Assembly: GCA_021809305.1 (NCBI GenBank)
Contig: JAKBAF010000081.1
Coordinates: 476 to 6,320, forward strand
Length of the DNA stretch: 5,845 nucleotides
Source of the DNA: a bacterium
Lineage (GTDB): Bacteria > Chlamydiota > Chlamydiia > Chlamydiales > JAFEGQ01
Reading direction: 5' to 3'
Shown: piece after piece, positions 1 through 4,086 of the stretch
Layout of the letters: every line of letters starts with the position of its first letter
Numbering within the stretch: position 1 is the first letter of the stretch
The notes under the pieces: model-generated
Databases searched by the model: none
Told to the model about the DNA's origin: nothing
The model's input: the letters and a program-made list of their open reading frames with translations, nothing else
Made by a program: the position numbers and the translations under genes

Positions 1-35
1 TGCTGTAAAGGGGCTGCTTTCTGGTGTCGCTTGAG

Positions 36-61
36 ATGGCGGCCACGCCTGTGGCCGCCAT
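36..61. repeat. Perfect 11-bp inverted repeat, possible terminator hairpin
   Basis: The arm ATGGCGGCCAC (36-46) is exactly complementary to GTGGCCGCCAT (51-61), leaving a 4-base loop GCCT; one more G-T pair is possible at 35/62. The stem is very GC-rich and should fold stably in RNA. No run of T follows on the plus strand and no run of A precedes it for the minus strand, so it is not a textbook intrinsic terminator. It may end an upstream gene lying outside the window or act as a transcript-stabilising or protein-binding site. The symmetry is seen directly; the role is inferred. Confidence 0.6.
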
Positions 62-85
62 TCACATAGAAGCGACCTACATCGG

Positions 86-115
86 ATGACGAAATTGTGA
101 AACTGGCCCTAAAAT
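86..115 (+). promoter_or_regulatory. Weak sigma-70-like promoter candidate for the F-box gene
   Basis: ATGACG (86-91) matches 4 of 6 bases of the -35 consensus and TAAAAT (110-115) matches 5 of 6 of the -10 consensus, separated by 18 bases. Transcription would begin near 122 and leave a leader of about 50 bases before the ATG at 171. Matches of this quality occur by chance in AT-rich leaders, so this is only the best candidate seen between the hairpin and the gene. Confidence 0.25.
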
Positions 116-170
116 CAACCTGCGAATCAAAAATGAATAAGACGAAAATACAACTACTACTGGCAAGACA

Positions 171-1661
171 ATGGAACAATCGACAAGCGCAAGTGAATCG
201 TGCTGCCCGGCAGAAATTCTTTATCACCTCTTCTCCTTCTTGAGCCCCCCTTCACTCTTAGCAGCAAGCGCTGTAAGTACCGAATGGCAAGCCGTTGCAG
301 AGCCTCACTTTAAAACTCTCTGCCTGATGTTTGATCCTAATCTCACTTTAGAAGAACGATCGTGGAGAACGTCGTGGATCAAGTTATTTGGAGCGCCCAA
401 AGCTCAGTTAGAGAGCCGTCGTTGGGTGGAGCGTTCCTATCCGCTCGCGCCCTTCATCTCCCTTAAGTCTACATTGGGAGCGAGGGCAGTCTGCCCTCCT
501 GATAAGATAGTGGATTCCTACTGCTCAGAAGACGGGAGTGGGAAGGGATGGATTGCCATTCGCAATTTATTTAGCGGAGAGATCTCCGAATGCTGGGAGA
601 CAGGCATACTCGAGGAGCCAGAGGCTCTATGCTCACCAGCAATCGCCTCTTTTCAATACACAAAAGAGGGCAACATTATAACCGTTACCTATAGTGGCCA
701 AATCACCTGTTGGGGCGGAGGGGTACCTCGGACAGCTCTCTGGCAAGTCGATGGGCTCAGTATGGGCGGCATTGGAATTGTTTCTCACCAAGAGCGGGAG
801 TGGGTGCTCTTTCAAAAGCCAGGATCGGAGATCGGCTTTATTGATCCTGCCTATGGTGAGATCTCCGGAGGAGATGGCCCGCATCTCCCTGCTTCGCTAG
901 ATGGGAGGATGGCTATACAGATCCATAAGACAGCGTCTGGCTCCTACGTTCATTTTTCTTCGGCCGATATGAGCCTCCACAGGGATAAGCGGCGGGACAT
1001 TGAGGAGAACGCTAATTGCAACGCCATCGCCTGCCTTGATTGCACCGAGGAAGGGACCCCTCTCTTTAAAAAGAGTAGGTCGCATCTAATAGCTGCTGAA
1101 AGCTCCGAGCAGGTTCTCGTAGCCTCCCAATGGGTGGGAGGTGGAAACGACGCCCTTGTCATCTTGCACAATAGGCGGGACGGAGCGGGTGAGGTTCGTA
1201 TAGTCTCGCTGCCTGAATCCCACGAGATCTCAGATTCAGCAGAGGGGTGCTCCTTTCCTACAGACGCTATCTTGCAATATGCCATCACATCGATAGACCG
1301 CACGATCTGGGTCGCTCTCGCCCATACCGAAGCAGTTTCGCTCACCTCCTACATCTTTGTGGAGGATGGATATGTTAGAGAAGAGCACTTTGTCTTGGAG
1401 CATTTTCCGGATACGTTTTGCCAGCTCAAATGGGTGAGCAGCCAGTGGGGCCAGCGACCAACGCTGATAGCTGGCTCAACCCACCATCTCTATCTTCTCT
1501 CCCCTTATCAAGGAAAAGAGAGACAACTGCTTCTTGAGCTGCCAGAGGGTGACGTGGTTTTTAGCCACGTAGAGTTGCTCCACACCCGTTTTGGACTCAA
1601 AATTGTGGCCGTTGCGACAGACGACACCGTACACCTACTTGATTTTACGCAAGTAGCCTAG
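171..1661 (+). CDS. F-box domain protein with probable beta-propeller-like C-terminal region
   Basis: The 496-residue product opens with an F-box at about residues 11-51. It shows the expected pattern: PAEIL near 13-17, FSFL near 21-24, a Pro-Pro-Ser-Leu-Leu step, an Ala-rich AVS followed by the W39 position, and AEPHFK. In eukaryotes F-boxes bind Skp1 and bring targets to SCF ubiquitin ligases; in bacteria they are typical of effectors sent into a eukaryotic host. Residues from about 125 to the end contain repeated beta-strand pieces with Gly-Glu-Ile-Ser or similar turns (137-140, 229-232, 352-354) and an ending like a WD40 strand (IVAVATDDTVHLLDF, 478-492), which suggests a degenerate propeller for target binding. 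No signal peptide or membrane segment is visible, so delivery would need a type III or other signal not readable here. There is no good Shine-Dalgarno before the ATG, so the start is less certain than the frame. It converges on the 119-residue gene and overlaps it by 4 bases. The F-box call is fairly firm; the propeller and secretion are inference. Confidence 0.8.
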   Translation: MEQSTSASESCCPAEILYHLFSFLSPPSLLAASAVSTEWQAVAEPHFKTLCLMFDPNLTLEERSWRTSWIKLFGAPKAQLESRRWVERSYPLAPFISLKSTLGARAVCPPDKIVDSYCSEDGSGKGWIAIRNLFSGEISECWETGILEEPEALCSPAIASFQYTKEGNIITVTYSGQITCWGGGVPRTALWQVDGLSMGGIGIVSHQEREWVLFQKPGSEIGFIDPAYGEISGGDGPHLPASLDGRMAIQIHKTASGSYVHFSSADMSLHRDKRRDIEENANCNAIACLDCTEEGTPLFKKSRSHLIAAESSEQVLVASQWVGGGNDALVILHNRRDGAGEVRIVSLPESHEISDSAEGCSFPTDAILQYAITSIDRTIWVALAHTEAVSLTSYIFVEDGYVREEHFVLEHFPDTFCQLKWVSSQWGQRPTLIAGSTHHLYLLSPYQGKERQLLLELPEGDVVFSHVELLHTRFGLKIVAVATDDTVHLLDFTQVA

Positions 1662-2017
1662 TAGGGAAGGATCTGCTCCCCGCCCATGGTAAGATCGTAG
1701 AGCCAGCAGAGAAGGTTGCCAAGGAGTGGGACAACCTCAACGAGACCACGAAGTCCGTTCAAAGTCGAGTTTGCGGAGATGCGAAAGGAGAGTTGTGACG
1801 CCTCAACGCAACGCTTTGCAAAGGCCTTGTCGCCACCAATTCGCCCGCACATTGCTAAGATGATGGCGATTGTCATGGCGAGAAGGCCGAGGTAGAGCTG
1901 TAACTGGGCCCAGACCACGATACGAATTAAGCCTGTCAAGCTACTCACAATCGGAATGTAACCAGCAATGTTAAAGCAGCGATCAACTTGCCTACAGAAT
2001 TTTGCAATCTCTTGCAT
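1658..2017 (-). CDS. Small putative membrane protein of unknown function
   Basis: The 119-residue product is not one I can name. Residues 18-33 are an apolar stretch (IAGYIPIVSSLTG) and residues 41-58 form a clear membrane segment (LYLGLLAMTIAIILAM). A basic, soluble part with several Cys and Lys/Arg follows at 59-80, and a second apolar stretch lies at 87-109 (RGLVEVVPLLGNLLCWLYD). The combination of an N-terminal IPIV-x-x-x-TGL-x-RI piece and a C-terminal E-x-x-P-x-x-GN-x-x-x-x-LYD piece recalls small, poorly described membrane proteins found in several copies in chlamydial genomes; that resemblance is from memory and untested. A good ribosome site (GGAG, 6 bases before the ATG) supports the start and the reality of the gene. 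It lies 53 bases downstream of the TonB/TolA-like gene on the same strand, so it may share the transcript. Its stop codon overlaps that of the F-box gene. Confidence 0.7.
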   Translation of the reverse strand: MQEIAKFCRQVDRCFNIAGYIPIVSSLTGLIRIVVWAQLQLYLGLLAMTIAIILAMCGRIGGDKAFAKRCVEASQLSFRISANSTLNGLRGLVEVVPLLGNLLCWLYDLTMGGEQILPY

Positions 2018-2023
2018 CTCTCT

Positions 2024-2027
2024 CTCC
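2024..2027 (-). promoter_or_regulatory. Ribosome binding site of the 119-residue membrane protein gene
   Basis: On the minus strand GGAG followed by AGAGAG lies directly before the ATG at 2017, a spacing of 6 bases. This is one of the better Shine-Dalgarno matches in the window. It is the main support, besides the open frame, that this short gene is translated from this start. Confidence 0.6.
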
Positions 2028-2070
2028 GTTTTTTTTCGGACTCACACAACAGTATAGTGATTTTCCGATT

Positions 2071-2874
2071 TTAGAGCTCGTTGTTAAGGGTCAAGAGAAA
2101 GGTGTGCTCCTCCTCCCCAGGGAAGATCTTTGTGAAGGGAGGGAAGGTCAATGTAGGGAGTCTCTCTTGCACATAGATACGGTTGCGCTCGCTAGCTCCG
2201 GCTGTCACCTTAACTGAGGTGATCGCCCCACGCCGGTTCAACCTGAGCTCAACTTGGACCGGGCCATATTCGGGCAGCCGCAGCGCAAGCTTTAGCCGAT
2301 GGACAAGCTCTCCAGTGTAATCAGTTAATGAGGGAGAGACGCTCTCTGTTGAACTCTTATTCTGGGGCGACCTCACAGATGGAGAGATGATCCCTTTTAT
2401 CGCCTTTAAGGGAAGAGGGGCTCGCAAGAGAGCAAGCTGTTCTGCTGCTACTTTAAGGAGAGCCTCTTCTTCGGCAAGAGAGGGGTCAATGCGAGGGGCG
2501 CGCTTGGGCGCAGCTTGCGGTTTTGCGGTGGGTTTGGGTTTCGGCGCCTTTGGAGGCGGAGACTTGGGAGCCACAGCCTTAACAAGAGCAGGTTTGGCTT
2601 TCGGGCTCGGAGGGTCGGCCAAGGCAGCCTCTTTTTGGGGTGATGGAGATGCTTTTGGGCGCGGCTTCTCAATCGGCGGGAGGGGTGGCGGGAGGACTCG
2701 GTCATGAACAACAAGTACAAGATTCTTGGCGATCTCTTGCGAGGGCTGCGCTCTAGTGCTAATAAAAGCTAATATTAGGAGATGTATTCCAATAACTGCT
2801 AATACGACAATTCTCTTATCACGCCGGTTCAAGGAGGATATCCATCTCATCAAAGCCAGCCGCTTGGATGGCAT
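2071..2874 (-). CDS. TonB/TolA-like energy-transducing periplasmic protein
   Basis: The 267-residue product has the three-part layout of TolA/TonB proteins. A short basic cytoplasmic start is followed by one membrane anchor at about residues 21-39 (RIVVLAVIGIHLLILAFIS). A spacer of about 60-130 is dominated by Pro, Lys and Ala (for example PPPLPP at 62-67 and PKAPKPKPTAKP at 108-119). A short helical stretch follows at 134-151, then a folded end at about 186-266 with the TonB-C pattern: Y-x-x-x-L-V-x-x-L, LPEYGPVQVEL (200-210), RRGAITSVKV (214-223) and FPPF (244-247). TolQ/TolR-type motors drive such proteins to reach across the periplasm to outer-membrane partners. The gene begins inside the end of tolR with a 56-base overlap; AGGTG stands before the ATG at 2874. 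A second ATG at 2850 would still keep the membrane anchor. Whether it acts as TolA (with TolB/Pal) or TonB (with a receptor) cannot be told from the sequence. By position it matches C. trachomatis CT598. Confidence 0.82.
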   Translation of the reverse strand: MPSKRLALMRWISSLNRRDKRIVVLAVIGIHLLILAFISTRAQPSQEIAKNLVLVVHDRVLPPPLPPIEKPRPKASPSPQKEAALADPPSPKAKPALVKAVAPKSPPPKAPKPKPTAKPQAAPKRAPRIDPSLAEEEALLKVAAEQLALLRAPLPLKAIKGIISPSVRSPQNKSSTESVSPSLTDYTGELVHRLKLALRLPEYGPVQVELRLNRRGAITSVKVTAGASERNRIYVQERLPTLTFPPFTKIFPGEEEHTFLLTLNNEL

Positions 2875-3238
2875 TCTTCACCTGCTGATAAGTACCGAAC
2901 CGCGCCAATTTATCCTGAAAGAGTTGAGGCGTAGCCCCCGGGAATTGCCTCTTTGCCCCCTCTAAGGCCTCTTTTAAGTTTTCGAGATGAACCTCCCTAC
3001 CCTGAATAAAAATCGCATCATTTGATCGAACGTGAATCGTAATAGGGCTGGATTCATTAACGGCAACCCTCTCTATTTCAGCTACCGGGGCCTCCGCAAG
3101 AGAGATCCTATCGATCTCAAGTAGTGGAGCGATCAGCATAAAAGTAATGAGAACCACAAAAACAACATCGATAAGGGGGGTGAGATTCGGTTGCGCCTCC
3201 TCAAAGGGCTCATCGATTAAACGACCCCGCCGTCTCAT
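2819..3238 (-). CDS. tolR: TolR/ExbD-type biopolymer transport protein
   Basis: The 139-residue product is the usual length for TolR/ExbD. A short Arg-rich cytoplasmic start leads to the hallmark N-L-T-P-L-I-D-V-V-F segment at 18-27, inside a single membrane helix (about 20-39). The essential proton-carrying aspartate is D24, equivalent to D23 of E. coli TolR and D25 of ExbD. The remainder is the periplasmic domain, ending in a pattern typical of the family: a tyrosine-valine region (YQQVKNAIQAAGF, 117-129) and an acidic strand to the end. It pairs with TolQ to form the stator and proton path of the envelope motor. Its ATG overlaps the TGA of tolQ (ATGA, 3235-3238), implying translational coupling, and a GGAG lies 8 bases upstream within tolQ. 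TolR and ExbD cannot be told apart confidently here; chlamydial annotations often use exbD. Confidence 0.93.
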   Translation of the reverse strand: MRRRGRLIDEPFEEAQPNLTPLIDVVFVVLITFMLIAPLLEIDRISLAEAPVAEIERVAVNESSPITIHVRSNDAIFIQGREVHLENLKEALEGAKRQFPGATPQLFQDKLARFGTYQQVKNAIQAAGFDEMDILLEPA

Positions 3239-3966
3239 TGAAGTGTCTCCACTCTTCGATAGAGCATCTCAATTGAGGCCAGCTGCTGGGCAGACCAGCT
3301 CCGCATGTCAGAGGCGAGCTCTCGCATCGCCGCCCTCAAATAGTTGTGACCGACAAGCGCCGGAATGGCCACAAGGAGGCCAAGAACTGTGGTTGCAAGC
3401 GCCATAGAGAGCCCATGGAGAACTTCACCGCTCCCTCCTAGGGTGCGAGTTTTAAGTTCTGAGAGGGTGATCAAGATGCCCCATACGGTTCCAAGAAGAC
3501 CAAGGAAGGGGGCAAGAGCCACCGTCGTCCCGAGAAAGAAGAGGTTTTTCTCAAGATGAATACTACGATCCGCAATCGCCATCTCGATTTGAGCATCGAT
3601 AAGGTCGATATCGGACGCTGATAGGAGCGCGTGCACCTCTCCCTTTTCGGCCTGAGCCATATGATTCTTATTCAAAATTTCAATGCATTTTTCTTGGAGA
3701 GTTTGATATACTTCAAGAAAAAGGTTGTAATTTTGAGGCAAGAAGGCCCCCTCTTCTGGCTGCCAATTAAGGGGGTTTCCTCCCTTTTGGGGGAGAGAGC
3801 GCATTAAATAAGAGGCTCCCCTTCTCACTCTTCGTAGAGCGACTACTTTGAAGAGAATAATCAACCACGAAAAGATGGAAAGTAGAAAAAGGCCAATAAA
3901 AATCGCTTGGCCAAATAGGTCGGACTCCCTATAGGCAGAAAAAAAAGGATTGCTTCCTAGAAGCAT
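3235..3966 (-). CDS. tolQ: TolQ/ExbB-type proton channel protein
   Basis: Starting at the ATG at 3966 the product has 243 residues, close to the usual 230-245. Three membrane helices are visible, at about 18-41, 143-166 and 185-207. The family signature LAPFLGLLGTVWGI spans 151-164, and helix 3 carries the SMALATTVLGLLVAIPA type sequence (187-203) with conserved Thr residues lining the proton path. The large loop between helices 1 and 2 is cytoplasmic in this family. TolQ/ExbB forms a pentamer around TolR/ExbD and converts proton flow into movement of the TolA/TonB-type partner encoded two genes on. The frame stays open to an upstream ATG at 4074. I reject that start because the extra 36 residues are not family-like, it would run almost up to the dsbD start, and a promoter candidate lies inside the extension. 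The ribosome site at 3966 is weak (AGAGAG, 10 bases away). The gene is first in a tight operon. Chlamydial annotations often call it exbB. Confidence 0.93.
   Translation of the reverse strand: MLLGSNPFFSAYRESDLFGQAIFIGLFLLSIFSWLIILFKVVALRRVRRGASYLMRSLPQKGGNPLNWQPEEGAFLPQNYNLFLEVYQTLQEKCIEILNKNHMAQAEKGEVHALLSASDIDLIDAQIEMAIADRSIHLEKNLFFLGTTVALAPFLGLLGTVWGILITLSELKTRTLGGSGEVLHGLSMALATTVLGLLVAIPALVGHNYLRAAMRELASDMRSWSAQQLASIEMLYRRVETLQ
3247..3250 (-). promoter_or_regulatory. Ribosome binding site of tolR, inside the end of tolQ
   Basis: On the minus strand GGAG stands 8 bases before the tolR ATG at 3238. It lies within the last codons of tolQ, so ribosomes finishing tolQ at the overlapping TGA could restart at once on tolR, which would keep the two membrane subunits in a fixed ratio. 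Confidence 0.5.
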
Positions 3967-4019
3967 AACGTATAAACTCTCTGGTTTAGATCTTGCATTT
4001 GGCGTAGCTTTAGGTCGCA

Positions 4020-4049
4020 ACTTTAGAGGGAGGAGAGTTCGACTGTCAA
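4020..4049 (-). promoter_or_regulatory. Sigma-70-like promoter candidate for the tolQ operon
   Basis: On the minus strand a perfect -35 TTGACA (4049-4044) is followed after 18 bases by TAAAGT (4025-4020), which matches 4 of 6 of the -10 consensus. Transcription would start near 4013, giving a leader of about 47 bases before the tolQ ATG at 3966. It lies within the possible upstream extension of the tolQ frame, which supports the shorter tolQ start. It is the strongest promoter-like pair seen in the divergent gap. Confidence 0.45.
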
Positions 4050-4074
4050 GCAATGCAACTGCAGTAAAAGGCAT

Positions 4075-4079
4075 AGGAG
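4075..4079 (+). promoter_or_regulatory. Ribosome binding site of dsbD
   Basis: AGGAG lies 7 bases before the ATG at 4087, a near-ideal Shine-Dalgarno. This fixes the dsbD start at the Met that opens a convincing signal peptide. I could not find a clear plus-strand promoter in 3967-4074. Confidence 0.7.
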
Positions 4080-4086
4080 AAGAGAA

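Noticed and set aside
950..1345. Minus-strand frame of 131 codons opposite the F-box gene
   Set aside because: No domain or membrane pattern is recognisable, and it is wholly opposite a better supported gene with a sensible protein pattern.
2026..2040. TCCG/CGGA around eight A/T bases, considered as a terminator after the TonB/TolA-like gene
   Set aside because: The stem is only 4 bp with the A-run in the loop, and it overlaps the ribosome site region of the next gene; too weak to be a terminator.
2051..2056. TATACT on the minus strand, considered as the -10 of a promoter for the 119-residue gene
   Set aside because: It matches the -10 well, but no acceptable -35 lies 16-18 bases upstream and there is no extended -10 TGn, so a separate promoter is not supported.
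2387..2720. Open frames on both strands across the Pro/Lys/Ala-rich part of the TonB/TolA-like gene (2387-2707 plus, 2448-2720 minus)
   Set aside because: They are shadows of a biased coding tract: the Gly/Arg- or Pro/Arg/Leu-rich translations are low-complexity mirror readings with no recognisable domain.
3967..4074. Upstream extension of the tolQ frame to an ATG at 4074, giving 279 residues
   Set aside because: The extra 36 residues are not family-like, the length fits TolQ/ExbB only from 3966, and a promoter-like TTGACA/TAAAGT pair falls inside the extension.
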